The translations under genes were made by a program, and so were the position numbers. From Bacteroidota bacterium (lineage in GTDB: Bacteria; Bacteroidota; Bacteroidia; UKL13-3): a stretch of DNA of 64,000 bases. Location: NCBI GenBank assembly GCA_030680835.1, contig JAUXUD010000104.1, forward strand, positions 89,051 through 153,050, given 5' to 3'. The notes below the pieces were generated by a model. The model ran no database searches. It saw nothing but the letters and a program-made list of their open reading frames with translations, and had not been told where the DNA came from. Below are positions 42,028 through 53,064 of this stretch, one piece after another; the first letter of the stretch is position 1; each line of letters starts with the position of its first letter.

Positions 42028-45000
42028 ATGATACCTCGCAATTCAAAAATATGTTTTAAGCTGATTCATTTAAAAGAATATGTTAATAAAACAGGGCCTG
42101 TCCTATTAACAATATTTGCATTATTTCTTTTAGGCTCAGCTACAGTATGCGCACAAACTGCACGTATTTTCGTACAGGGTTCCATTCAAACAACCGGTGC
42201 AACTATTAATGTTTGCAAAAACAGCAATGTCCTGTTTAAAGATACTTCATTGAGTGCTACAGGCCGCGACTGGGTATTTAAAAATGGAAATCCGTTATTA
42301 TCCAATGCTGCTTCACTCAGTGTAACCTTTAGTACAATTGGTCAGGATACTGCTTTTTTAACCGCACAGGGTATTACAAATAATACTACTTACGTTTTGG
42401 TAAATGTTATTCAAATACCGGATTCAAGATTGGATACAACAGGACTTGATTATGCTCCCTTGCAAGGTATTTTTCTGAATTGTTTTGCCACAAAAAGCAC
42501 TCCCAATTTTAACTGGACTGTTATCAATAACAGTTCAACATCAAGCTCCAATACGCATTATACAATCAATTGGGGAGATGGTACACCTGACTTTTCAAAT
42601 TCAACTTTTACCATAACTTCTCATACCTATACCTCTGTTGGATTTTTTAATGTGAGTCTTACCACTTCCAATTCAACTACAGGTTGCAGTACCATTAAGA
42701 CATACAATTTATTTAACGGAAATACACCCGCAGGTGGACTATTCAATCCCGGCAATATTAACGACTGCGTACCCTATACTTTTTCATGGCCGGTTGATAC
42801 TGCAGGAACAAACCAAAATGCACCGGGTACTACATATTTATTTTCAGTTAATGACAGTTCTGCTCCCCAAAGTTTTACCCAGGCTAATTTACCTTTATCC
42901 ATATCACATACCTTTACCCGATCTTCCTGTAACTTAGGTCTTGCATCCAATTCATTCACCATTTCGTTTATCATCTCAAATCCCTGTGATCCGCATTATG
43001 TAACCAGTCCGGGTACTGCCCGCGTTTCTCAGAAACCCATAGCCAATTTTACTTCAAGTCCCGATTCAACGGTTTGTTTAAACAGCCTGGCAACCTTAAC
43101 CAATTCTTCATTGGGGAATTATTTTAATGGAACCGTTTGTCAAACAGCCTTTGAAAAAACATGGTCGGTTAGTCCGCCTACAGGATGGAGCTTAAATTCA
43201 GGTGTGTTGGCTCCAAATGTACTAGCACCCATTGGAAGCAATTCCATTTCACTGGCTTTTACTACGGCCGGAATTTATTCTGTAAAATTAAAAATAACCA
43301 AACCTGCAAGTCTTAATGTGGGCAGATGTACCGACGATTCGGTCACAAAAAATATTTGTGTTCAACCCGTACCGGTTCCAAATTTTGCCCTTTCACAAAA
43401 TCCGTTGAACGGATGCCGCAACAATGTGATTACATTGGTTAACAGCTCCAACACATTAAGCAGTTGCGGTGTCACCAATTATAACTGGATTGTTTATGAC
43501 AGCACACTTACTACAGCAGTATTATTAAATCCGGGCAGCAGGTTTAATTTTATTTCAGGTACCGATTCGAGCAGTATCAATCCGGTGATTGTATTTAATC
43601 AAAAAGGGAGATACAAAATACGTCTGCAAATTATAAACCATTGCAATGGTTTTTATTATAAAGATACAACCATCATTGTTAAAGACAAGCCAGTTATTGC
43701 TTTTCCAACAAATCAGATTTACTGCGATACACAGCTAATTGTTTTTGATGCGACCAATGCTTTTCATGGTCCGGCGTATGACAGCAGTTTTGGCGCCATC
43801 AGCTCGTATAACTGGAGTATTAATCCTGCCGGTTCATTATACATGAATGGAAACAATGCCAGCAGAAATCCTTCCGTATTGTTTCCAAACAGCAGTACCT
43901 TACCCATTGTTTACACGGTTATTCTGAACGCCACCAATGAATGCGGAACCAGTATTGCCGATACCCAGCTCATTACCATCAAACCCAAACCTCTGGTAAC
44001 AGCGATTCCAAATATCAGCAGTTTTTGCTCCGGTGATTCTGTGAGCATTGCTTTATCATGTAACCTGAGTGGTGGGATAAGTTATATGTGGAAGGCATAT
44101 CCAAGTTCACCGGCATTAAGTGGTTACAGCAATCAATTGAGTGGTGTATTGGGACCCATCAATCAAACACTTTTAAACTCCGGTGGAACTACGGAAACAG
44201 TTACATATAAAATTACAGCAATTCAATCTACTACAGGTTGCGGCAGTGATTCGGTAATCGTTCCCATTACAGTTTATCCGATACCCAAAGCCTATGCAAA
44301 TAATGAAGCCATTTGTAATGGAACCAATACCAATATCGCTTTAAGCTCCAATGTAAGCGGTTCTCTATTCACATGGAATGCTTCATTATTTAATGGAACC
44401 GTAACCGGATTCAGCAGTCAAAATACCGGTGTTACGGGTCCGCTGATTCAATCCCTAAGCAACTCAACCTTATCATCGGGTTCTGTGAAATATGTACTAA
44501 AGGCAACTGCAAATTCATGTATTTCACCGGATAGTACAATCTATGCTACGGTTAATCCCACTCCGGCTATTACCAACACGGTACTCATTCAAAATTTTTG
44601 TTCGGGCGACACCGCTAAATTTATTCCCACTTTCAATATTCCTTCTTCGGTAGCTGTTTACACAGCAACTTTACTTTCCGGCAATGCAACAGGTTTTAGT
44701 AATGGAAGCGGTAATATCTCACAAAGGCTTATTAATAATGGCACTTCATCTGCTGTCATAAGATATCGCTTAACTCCGGTAGGTCCAACACCAACCAATT
44801 GCTCCGGGACTCCTGTTGATTTTATTGTTACTGTTTCCCCGATGCCGGTGATCAGTATTACTCCGGCCGATACCATTTGCAGCGGATCACAAACCAATAT
44901 TATTTTAAGCAGCAATACCACCGGAACAAATTATACCTGGATAGCCAGTCTGGTATCCGGAATCAACACAAGTGGATATGCTTCACAAGCTGTTGCAGTC

Positions 45001-48000
45001 TCCGGTCCCATTTTACAAACCATTACCAATAACGGAACCATCAATGCCATTGTAAACTATCAGATTACACCTGTACTAAGTGGTTGTGCAGGAGTTTCGC
45101 AAACACATTCGGTAACTATTTTTCCCGGTGTTGTTCCCGGAACTACTGGTCCGGCTGCAGTGGTTTGCAGTGGTGCCAATTCGGGCAATGTAAGCTTAAC
45201 AGGCAATACCGGAAATGTTCTCAGATGGGAATACAGTGTATCTCCTTTTTCAAGTTGGCAAACCATTCTCTCAACCTCCACAACGGTTGCTTATACCAAT
45301 CTAACGCAATCCACCCGGTTCAGGGCAATTATACAAAGTGGTTCTGTGGGTTTATGCAGTCAGGTACCCAGTCCCTTCACTTTAATCACGGTTGATTCAA
45401 TAAGTGTGGGTGGTGCCGTTACCGGAACGGATACAGTTTGTATCAATGGAAATAACGGAACCATACAATTAACCAACCATCGGGGTGGAATTGTAAGATG
45501 GGAACAAACCAACAGTGTAAGTGGCTCATGGAGTATCATTCCAGCGTCATCAAATACGAACCCGTATACTTATAACAATATTACCCAAACCACTTTTTAC
45601 AGAGCCATTGTACAAAACGGGGTTTGTAATGCAGCCGTTTCAGATAGTGTAAGAATTCAGGTTGATCTCTTGCCTTCAGCTGCAGTTACCTCCAATTCAA
45701 ATTATTGTCTGATCACAAATGGCATACCGGTAAGTGGCATCCTGCAAGCGAGTCCGCTTAGTCTGGGATCCGGTTTGTGGCGATTGCTTTCAGGGCCCGG
45801 TACTGCAAGTATTACAAAAGCAGATACAAATATTACTCCGATAACAAACCTATTAAACGGCAATTACTTTTTTGAATGGAAGGTAAGCAATGGTAAGTGT
45901 CCTTCAAATCTGGATACCGCATTAGTCATTGTATATCCGGCTTTAACAACTGGGATAAATGCATCACAAATTATCTGCAGTGGCCAGTCACCTGCATTAT
46001 TAACATCCACTGCAGCGGCGGGGGGTAATGGAACCTATACGTATCAATGGCAATTGAGTACTGACGGAATTAATTTTAACAATATCAGCGGTGCTGTTTC
46101 AGCCAGTTATCAGCCCGGTGTTTTAACAGCTGATAAGTGGTTTCGATTAATGGTTTTTTCGTTAAGTTGCAGTTTTACCAGTAACACCATTTTAATACAG
46201 GTTTTACCACCCATCGCAAATAATAATATTGCGCCGGGAACCTCCATTTGTATTGGCAATGCAGCTCCTGTAATTAATGGATCCACACCAACAGGAGGAA
46301 ACACAACGTATTCTTTTCAATGGCAAAAATATAATGGCAGCACCTGGATATCCACTTCTTCGGCCGATACTTTAAAAGATTATAATCCGGGAGTGTTACC
46401 TGCAACGAGTGAATTTAAAAGACTGGTAACAAGCGGAGCCTGTGCCGGACCTCAGGCATCAGCAAGCAACCCGGATACCATAACCGTTTATTCATTGCCT
46501 GTTGTTAATGCAGGACCAGATCTTACCAAATGTTTGAACCAAACAAGCTTCCTGCTCGGAGGAACTCCTTCGGGAGGAACCTGGACAGGCACCGGTGTAA
46601 TAAGCGGCAACAGTTTTAATCCTTCTGCAATGTCGTTAGGGAACTATAGCCTGGTTTACAATTATACCCATTCGTCAACAGGTTGCTCCAATAGAGACAC
46701 CGCCATCATCACAGTAGATAATCCGCCGCTTGTTAGTGTTGGAAGTGATTTTAGTATTTGCGAAAATGCAAGTGGCATGCAACTTACCGGCTTCACCCCT
46801 GCAGGTGGAATCTGGAGTGGTCCGGGAATTTCACCCGGTGGATTTTTTACTCCATCACTTGCAGGTTCCGGAAGTAAATATCTAATCTATACTTTTACTA
46901 CTTCGGGTGGATGTGTTGGTAAAGACTCGGTTAATGTAACGGTTTTTCCCGGGCCGGGAACCGACTTTATTTTGCCTGTACAAATTTGTCCAAATACCAT
47001 TTTAAACTTATCTGCTGTTACCAATAGTGCGGCCAGTATCAATGCTTATAGTTGGACTGTTACAAATACAGGTGGATTTTCAAATTCGATATTAAGCAGT
47101 TTAAACAATGCATTAACTACGGCATCAATTCCTGAAAATAAAACTTTAAATGATGTGAGTTATTCAATAAAACTTTTTACATCAACAAATAATTCATGCG
47201 TTGACAGCATTACAAAAAATATCATATTAAGAAGAAGACCTCTGGCACAGTTTAGCAACAGTACCCCTATAAATTGCGGTCCTGCACTTTATACCATGAA
47301 TAATAGTACGGGTAATATAACAAGCAATTATGTTTGGTCTGCGAATCCGGGAACTGCTGTTAGTATCAATAACATAAATTCTGTGCATCCGCAAATTACC
47401 TTGCCTGTAAACACATCCAACTCAAGCATCATGTACTCGATTCAACTGATTGCACAGCGCAATGATACTACTTTGGGATGCAGGGATACTGTAAGCCATA
47501 ATTTAACCGTATATCCCAAGCCTCAGGCAGCATTTACAATAAGCCCGGTCGATAGCGGTTGTGCTCCTTTAAATGTTACGCTCACAAACAATTCAAATCC
47601 AAAAAACGGGGAGCCTGTTAACAGCATGAATTTCCTGTGGTCGTTTACCAATTATGCGAATGATACCGCAAAGGATCAAACCAAATCCTTTTCCAATTCA
47701 TCAGTAACAGACAGCATCATACAGATCAGGTTAATTGCAGCCACTCAATGGGGTTGTAAAGATACACTGCAATCACAGGTTAAGGTTTTTGCTTTTCCCA
47801 AATCCGATTTCACTGCAGCAAATTTAAGTTCCTGTGCCCCGTTTGCTATTAATGGATCTGTGATAAGCTTACAGCAATATCCATTTGCGAATGATACCTA
47901 TACCTGGCAAATTCTCAACAAGCAGCAAGTTGTGATCAGTACCTCAACAGGAACTTCTGTACCTTCATATAATTTAGTATTACCCAATGATAGCATTTAT

Positions 48001-51000
48001 TACCGACTGATTACATCCAATAGCCGGGGTTGCAAAAATGATACCCTAACCCGTTTGTTTAAAACCATCAGCAATCCGGGAGCCGGTTTTACACAAAATA
48101 CACTAACAGGCTGTCATCCGCTCAATATACAGTTTACAGATACAAGTACTGCAGGCATGTCATTATTCTGGGATTTCGGCAATTCACAAACAAGTACTGC
48201 AAGCAATCCGCAGGTTGTGTTTTCGGACACTTCTTATACTTCAAATCAAACGTATACAGTAAAGTTATTGATAACTGCCGGCGTGAGTGGATGCAGAGAT
48301 TCTGCTATGAAGACCGTAACCGTTTTACCGCGTCCGCTTGCTGCTTTTAGCATGAGTAATGCGGCTTGTGCCGGCTCGGTTCAAACACCGCTAAACAATA
48401 GTATATTTAAAACCGGAGCTGCAAGTTTTGGATGGAAAACTGTATATCCACTATTCAGTAATGTTCAAATTAGTGATACAACTGCAGGTTCTCCCAATAT
48501 AAGTTTTCCGGATAACCAACTAACAAGCGATACCAATTATATTATCCGCTTACGTGTGGTAAGTATTGATGGATGTGTACACGATTCATTAAACACCATT
48601 GGTATTTTACGCCGACCCAAAATAATATTTACAGCAAACCAACCTAATTGCGGGCCTGTAACCATTAACATCAACAATTCAACAGCCAATGTGGCTTCAG
48701 ACTGGTTGTGGAGCCTGAGTCCGGGAAGTGGAGCCGGTATCAGCAATACAAGCATTCAAAATCCACAACTCAGTTTCTTGGAAAACATAAGCAACGATTC
48801 AGTAAATTATCTTATTCATTTAACAGCAACACGAAGTGGTACAACTTGTTTTGATACCAGTAGCCGAACGCTCACCGTTTATCCAAAACCAAGGGCTCTT
48901 TTTACCAGCATCAATTCCGATAGTTGTGGTCCGCGCCAGGTTGTGTTCAACAATATTTCTGATGCAAAAAACAACGAAGTACTGAACAGCATGAATTACA
49001 CATGGACCCTCCTGAATAACAATTATACTACTATACATGCTGCCGGAAATTTTCTAAACAGTGCAACTCAGGACAGTCTTTATACCATACAATTAATCAG
49101 CACAACCAAACATGGATGCAAAGATACCAGCAGCCAGATAATACGTGTGAAACCGAATGCAAAGGCAAGCTTTACCCAAACAACAAATACATCCTGTGCG
49201 CCATTTATTATCAGCGGATATGTTGTGATTGCCGATTCATTTCCGGATGCCAACAGCAATTACTTATGGTATGCGAATGACAGTTTAATCGGTTCAGGCA
49301 TTGGCTTTCCGGGTTATGTGCTCAACAAACAAGCAGATAGCGTTTTGATAAAACTGAAAGCCATCAGCAAATACGGATGCAAAAACGACAGCATGCAAAC
49401 CCGGTTCTATAGTGTTGCCAATCCGAAACCCGATTTTCAGGCCATAGACAGTATTGCGTGCAGTGGGGTGAACATACATTTTAACAATACCTCAATCCCA
49501 CCAAGCGGATTAACCTATCAATGGCAATTAGGCAATGCAACAACTGTTTCCGCACTTAAAAATCCAGATCATATTTTCACTAATAACGGGAATTCAGACA
49601 CGCTTATTGTAGTTAAATTAATTACCATGGCCGGTGGAACCGGTTGCATGGATTCTGTTACAAAGAACATTGTGATCAAGCCTTTACCAAATCCTGACTT
49701 TAGTTTAAGCGATTCGGTATTGTGTATTCCTCAAAACTTAACCGTGAATAATATTTCAGGACAAATTCCTGCGATAAATCCGGCATCATATAAATGGCTC
49801 AGCATACAAAACGGTGCTACCATTTTAAATGATACCAGCAATACACAAACACAAATTAGTTTTACAGATAACCAAAGCGGCACAAATCAAATTTATCAAA
49901 TCCGGTTGATTAACCAGTCTGTTTTTGGTTGTAAAGACAGTATTCAAAAAAGCATCAGAATTCCAACCCGACCTGTTGCTGTTTTTAATTTAAGTATGGA
50001 TAGTGCTTGCGGCTCCGTAAACATCAATACGAATAACACCACATCATATGGGTATCTTTATAATTGGTTCAGCCCCAAAGCGGGTCCTGTAATTGCAAAT
50101 ACAGATTCATTGAACAGCAATATCATTTTCCCTGAACACGAAGGAATCGTTGATTCTATTTATCCAATCCGATTGATTGCTACCACAAGCGAAGGTTGCA
50201 GAGATACATTCATACAATCATTTAAAGTTTTTCCGAAACCCATTTCTTATTTTACAACAAGTGTTGATTCGGGTTGTGCTCCTTTGAATATATTATTATC
50301 AAATAGCAGTCAGGCTATAAACCCAGCCGTTTATTTCTGGGATTTCGGGGATGGCACTACACAAATAAATAATGCAGCTTCTTTTAATAAATCCTATAAC
50401 GGTTCCGTTTTACATGATACCTTATATACCATTAAACTCATCAGTACTTCTGCAAACGGCTGTAAAGATACCCTGAATAAATCCATTACTATTAAATCCG
50501 GTGCCGTTTCAAAAATTCAATTGAGTGATACCATTATTTGTTCAAATGCAGGTAATCCTACCCGGCTTTATATTGAAAACAAATCATTTGGCAGCATCGA
50601 TTCGTTTTACTGGAACTTTGGCGATGGCAGCAGTTTGGCTACAAACCAGGATACTAATATTTACCATCCTTATCCCATTGAAGGTAATTATACCATTGTT
50701 TTAAAAGCGGTTAATTCATGCGGTATCAGCTTTGATACGGCTCATATAACTGTGCATGTTCCACCTGTAGTAAACTTTTCAAAAACAGATTCACTGGGTT
50801 GCAGTCCATTTATTGTAAGCTTTAGCAATCAGTCTGTAAATACATTTGGTGCCGTGTTTAACTGGACATTTGGAAACGGACAAAGCAGCAATTTATTTAC
50901 GCCACCCAATATCACCTATTATCAAAGTTCAACCATTGATACCAGTTATTATATTCAATTACAGGCAAGTAATTTTTGCGGTGTTTTTATTAAACAGGAT

Positions 51001-53064
51001 TCATTAAAAGTATATCCCAAACCAACCGCATCCTTTATCACGAATACAGATGCCGGCTGTTCTCCGCTACTAATTTATATACTTAACCAAACCATTGGAA
51101 TTCCGCAAACCATTAAATGGACTTTTGGAAACGGAGACAGCAGCACCCGCTTTACACCTTTACAAATTCCAATCCGATATACAAGCGTGGATACGGCTAG
51201 TGTTTATCAAATTAAACTGGTGGCAGGCAACAAATGTGGTGTGGATTCAATGAGTAAAAACATTACGGTACTACCCAATACGGTTCAATCCTTTTTTACG
51301 GTAACTGCTCAAAATGCCTGCCAGAATTTATCGGTTGGATTTATGGATCAGTCAACAGGAGGAAATAACATCAGCTGGAATTTTGGTGATGGAGGAACAT
51401 CTGTGGTAAAAAATCCCATACATACCTATACCCAACCCGGTATTTATACTGCTTACCAATATGTAAATAATAACTGCAGTTATGATACCAGCTCCCTTAT
51501 TATTCGCATTAATCCCAATCCGCGTTTTATACTTCAAAAGGTTCAGGCAAACAGTTGTGTAAATACACCCGTGCAATTTTTGGCTCAGTTACAGGATAGT
51601 GGAAGTATCGTCTGGAATTTTGACGATGGCAATACCTCCACTTATTATAACCCATTACATGCTTATACAACACCTGGTAAAAAAATGATAAGTGTTACCG
51701 TAACATCAAGTCTGAATAATTGCCTAAGCACACAAATTGATTCCATTCAGGTTCAGCCCATACCTATTATATCAATTGGTATTGATACATTACAGGCATG
51801 CCGCTATCATAATTTTGATTTAAATGCAAACTCCGATGGCAACTATTATTATTCATGGGATTTTGGAGACAGCAATGTTGCTGCAGGCAATAATTTAAAA
51901 TACAAATACGGCAAAACCGGAAACTTTATAATAAAACTTACAGCTACTTCGGTTTATGGATGCACCGATTCGGCAACACGTTCAGTTTCCATATGGCCGG
52001 TTCCGGTATCCGCATTTGATTATACGCCGAAAGATACCTGCAATGGTCCGGCCTGGGTACAATTTACAAATCTTTCATCGGGTGCCGATGCCTACCTATG
52101 GAAATTCGGAAATGGCTATTCATCTACCAATACGCATACCTCTCAATTATACACTGGCATTGGTAATTATCCGGTTCAGCTTATCAGTACCAATTCGTAT
52201 TTCTGTTCTGATACGATGCAGCATGATTTTACCATATTCAGCAAACCCACACCCGCCTTCGATTTTGATCTTACCGAAGGTTGTGTTCCACATACTGTTA
52301 GGTTCAGCAATAAAAGCAATTTCAGCAAAAGTTATTTGTGGTTTTTTGGTGACGGAGAAACTTCTACCGAAAGGGAACCTGCCCATACCTATACGACTGC
52401 AGGAACCTATACCATAAAACTGATTGGTTATGCAGGTGTAATTTGCCTGGATAGTGTAATCAGTACCAAAACCATAACTGTATTTCCAAAACCTTCACCT
52501 TATTTTAGCAGTGAAATTGATTATAGCAGCAAACCTTACAGAACAGTTACATTCACAAGCAAATCCTCAGGAGGAAAAACCTTTGAATGGGATTTTGGCG
52601 ATGGAAGCAAAGGTTATGGACTTACCACAACCCATCGTTATAACGAAGCAGACTCTGGAATTATGGTGGTTAAACTGAAGGTTATTTCAGAAACATTTTG
52701 CGATTCAACCTATAGTGGAAATGTACAGTTACCGGGTTATTGGAAAGGCTTATTTGTTCCGAACGCATTTACTCCCGAGTTTGGAAGTGATGAAGTACGG
52801 GTGTTTAAACCTGCAGGAAAAGAATTACAGAATTACCATCTTAAAATATATAATAAGTGGGGACAACTCATATGGGAAACCCGTGAATTGTTAAACGGAC
52901 AACCGGCTGTGGGATGGGATGGCAATGACAATATGGGAAACCCCATGATGCAGGGAACTTATATTTGGTTTATTGAAGCCACATTTACCGATGGGAAAAC
53001 CTGGGATGGTATGGAATACAATGGGAAAAAATATACACGTTCGAACCTAACTCTGATAAAATAA
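42028..53064 (+). CDS. Giant PKD-repeat surface protein with T9SS type B CTD (SprB-like)
   Basis: 3678 residues. An N-terminal hydrophobic segment ends near ATVCAQ (residue 43). The first half is a run of PKD/Ig-like units with a Cys near the start of many units (for example SGCAPLNVTLTNNS, GCSPFIVSFSNQS). The second half has classic PKD cores WDFGDGTTQ, WNFGDGSSL, WTFGNGQSS, WNFGDGGTS, WFFGDGETS and WDFGDGSKG. The last 100 residues (from about 3575, FVPNAFTPEFGSDE ... YNKWGQLIWET ... GTYIWFIEA) are a type B CTD. The type and size match gliding or attachment adhesins of the SprB kind. The next gene, overlapping by one base, is its PorP/SprF partner. Confidence 0.9.
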   Translation: MIPRNSKICFKLIHLKEYVNKTGPVLLTIFALFLLGSATVCAQTARIFVQGSIQTTGATINVCKNSNVLFKDTSLSATGRDWVFKNGNPLLSNAASLSVTFSTIGQDTAFLTAQGITNNTTYVLVNVIQIPDSRLDTTGLDYAPLQGIFLNCFATKSTPNFNWTVINNSSTSSSNTHYTINWGDGTPDFSNSTFTITSHTYTSVGFFNVSLTTSNSTTGCSTIKTYNLFNGNTPAGGLFNPGNINDCVPYTFSWPVDTAGTNQNAPGTTYLFSVNDSSAPQSFTQANLPLSISHTFTRSSCNLGLASNSFTISFIISNPCDPHYVTSPGTARVSQKPIANFTSSPDSTVCLNSLATLTNSSLGNYFNGTVCQTAFEKTWSVSPPTGWSLNSGVLAPNVLAPIGSNSISLAFTTAGIYSVKLKITKPASLNVGRCTDDSVTKNICVQPVPVPNFALSQNPLNGCRNNVITLVNSSNTLSSCGVTNYNWIVYDSTLTTAVLLNPGSRFNFISGTDSSSINPVIVFNQKGRYKIRLQIINHCNGFYYKDTTIIVKDKPVIAFPTNQIYCDTQLIVFDATNAFHGPAYDSSFGAISSYNWSINPAGSLYMNGNNASRNPSVLFPNSSTLPIVYTVILNATNECGTSIADTQLITIKPKPLVTAIPNISSFCSGDSVSIALSCNLSGGISYMWKAYPSSPALSGYSNQLSGVLGPINQTLLNSGGTTETVTYKITAIQSTTGCGSDSVIVPITVYPIPKAYANNEAICNGTNTNIALSSNVSGSLFTWNASLFNGTVTGFSSQNTGVTGPLIQSLSNSTLSSGSVKYVLKATANSCISPDSTIYATVNPTPAITNTVLIQNFCSGDTAKFIPTFNIPSSVAVYTATLLSGNATGFSNGSGNISQRLINNGTSSAVIRYRLTPVGPTPTNCSGTPVDFIVTVSPMPVISITPADTICSGSQTNIILSSNTTGTNYTWIASLVSGINTSGYASQAVAVSGPILQTITNNGTINAIVNYQITPVLSGCAGVSQTHSVTIFPGVVPGTTGPAAVVCSGANSGNVSLTGNTGNVLRWEYSVSPFSSWQTILSTSTTVAYTNLTQSTRFRAIIQSGSVGLCSQVPSPFTLITVDSISVGGAVTGTDTVCINGNNGTIQLTNHRGGIVRWEQTNSVSGSWSIIPASSNTNPYTYNNITQTTFYRAIVQNGVCNAAVSDSVRIQVDLLPSAAVTSNSNYCLITNGIPVSGILQASPLSLGSGLWRLLSGPGTASITKADTNITPITNLLNGNYFFEWKVSNGKCPSNLDTALVIVYPALTTGINASQIICSGQSPALLTSTAAAGGNGTYTYQWQLSTDGINFNNISGAVSASYQPGVLTADKWFRLMVFSLSCSFTSNTILIQVLPPIANNNIAPGTSICIGNAAPVINGSTPTGGNTTYSFQWQKYNGSTWISTSSADTLKDYNPGVLPATSEFKRLVTSGACAGPQASASNPDTITVYSLPVVNAGPDLTKCLNQTSFLLGGTPSGGTWTGTGVISGNSFNPSAMSLGNYSLVYNYTHSSTGCSNRDTAIITVDNPPLVSVGSDFSICENASGMQLTGFTPAGGIWSGPGISPGGFFTPSLAGSGSKYLIYTFTTSGGCVGKDSVNVTVFPGPGTDFILPVQICPNTILNLSAVTNSAASINAYSWTVTNTGGFSNSILSSLNNALTTASIPENKTLNDVSYSIKLFTSTNNSCVDSITKNIILRRRPLAQFSNSTPINCGPALYTMNNSTGNITSNYVWSANPGTAVSINNINSVHPQITLPVNTSNSSIMYSIQLIAQRNDTTLGCRDTVSHNLTVYPKPQAAFTISPVDSGCAPLNVTLTNNSNPKNGEPVNSMNFLWSFTNYANDTAKDQTKSFSNSSVTDSIIQIRLIAATQWGCKDTLQSQVKVFAFPKSDFTAANLSSCAPFAINGSVISLQQYPFANDTYTWQILNKQQVVISTSTGTSVPSYNLVLPNDSIYYRLITSNSRGCKNDTLTRLFKTISNPGAGFTQNTLTGCHPLNIQFTDTSTAGMSLFWDFGNSQTSTASNPQVVFSDTSYTSNQTYTVKLLITAGVSGCRDSAMKTVTVLPRPLAAFSMSNAACAGSVQTPLNNSIFKTGAASFGWKTVYPLFSNVQISDTTAGSPNISFPDNQLTSDTNYIIRLRVVSIDGCVHDSLNTIGILRRPKIIFTANQPNCGPVTININNSTANVASDWLWSLSPGSGAGISNTSIQNPQLSFLENISNDSVNYLIHLTATRSGTTCFDTSSRTLTVYPKPRALFTSINSDSCGPRQVVFNNISDAKNNEVLNSMNYTWTLLNNNYTTIHAAGNFLNSATQDSLYTIQLISTTKHGCKDTSSQIIRVKPNAKASFTQTTNTSCAPFIISGYVVIADSFPDANSNYLWYANDSLIGSGIGFPGYVLNKQADSVLIKLKAISKYGCKNDSMQTRFYSVANPKPDFQAIDSIACSGVNIHFNNTSIPPSGLTYQWQLGNATTVSALKNPDHIFTNNGNSDTLIVVKLITMAGGTGCMDSVTKNIVIKPLPNPDFSLSDSVLCIPQNLTVNNISGQIPAINPASYKWLSIQNGATILNDTSNTQTQISFTDNQSGTNQIYQIRLINQSVFGCKDSIQKSIRIPTRPVAVFNLSMDSACGSVNINTNNTTSYGYLYNWFSPKAGPVIANTDSLNSNIIFPEHEGIVDSIYPIRLIATTSEGCRDTFIQSFKVFPKPISYFTTSVDSGCAPLNILLSNSSQAINPAVYFWDFGDGTTQINNAASFNKSYNGSVLHDTLYTIKLISTSANGCKDTLNKSITIKSGAVSKIQLSDTIICSNAGNPTRLYIENKSFGSIDSFYWNFGDGSSLATNQDTNIYHPYPIEGNYTIVLKAVNSCGISFDTAHITVHVPPVVNFSKTDSLGCSPFIVSFSNQSVNTFGAVFNWTFGNGQSSNLFTPPNITYYQSSTIDTSYYIQLQASNFCGVFIKQDSLKVYPKPTASFITNTDAGCSPLLIYILNQTIGIPQTIKWTFGNGDSSTRFTPLQIPIRYTSVDTASVYQIKLVAGNKCGVDSMSKNITVLPNTVQSFFTVTAQNACQNLSVGFMDQSTGGNNISWNFGDGGTSVVKNPIHTYTQPGIYTAYQYVNNNCSYDTSSLIIRINPNPRFILQKVQANSCVNTPVQFLAQLQDSGSIVWNFDDGNTSTYYNPLHAYTTPGKKMISVTVTSSLNNCLSTQIDSIQVQPIPIISIGIDTLQACRYHNFDLNANSDGNYYYSWDFGDSNVAAGNNLKYKYGKTGNFIIKLTATSVYGCTDSATRSVSIWPVPVSAFDYTPKDTCNGPAWVQFTNLSSGADAYLWKFGNGYSSTNTHTSQLYTGIGNYPVQLISTNSYFCSDTMQHDFTIFSKPTPAFDFDLTEGCVPHTVRFSNKSNFSKSYLWFFGDGETSTEREPAHTYTTAGTYTIKLIGYAGVICLDSVISTKTITVFPKPSPYFSSEIDYSSKPYRTVTFTSKSSGGKTFEWDFGDGSKGYGLTTTHRYNEADSGIMVVKLKVISETFCDSTYSGNVQLPGYWKGLFVPNAFTPEFGSDEVRVFKPAGKELQNYHLKIYNKWGQLIWETRELLNGQPAVGWDGNDNMGNPMMQGTYIWFIEATFTDGKTWDGMEYNGKKYTRSNLTLIK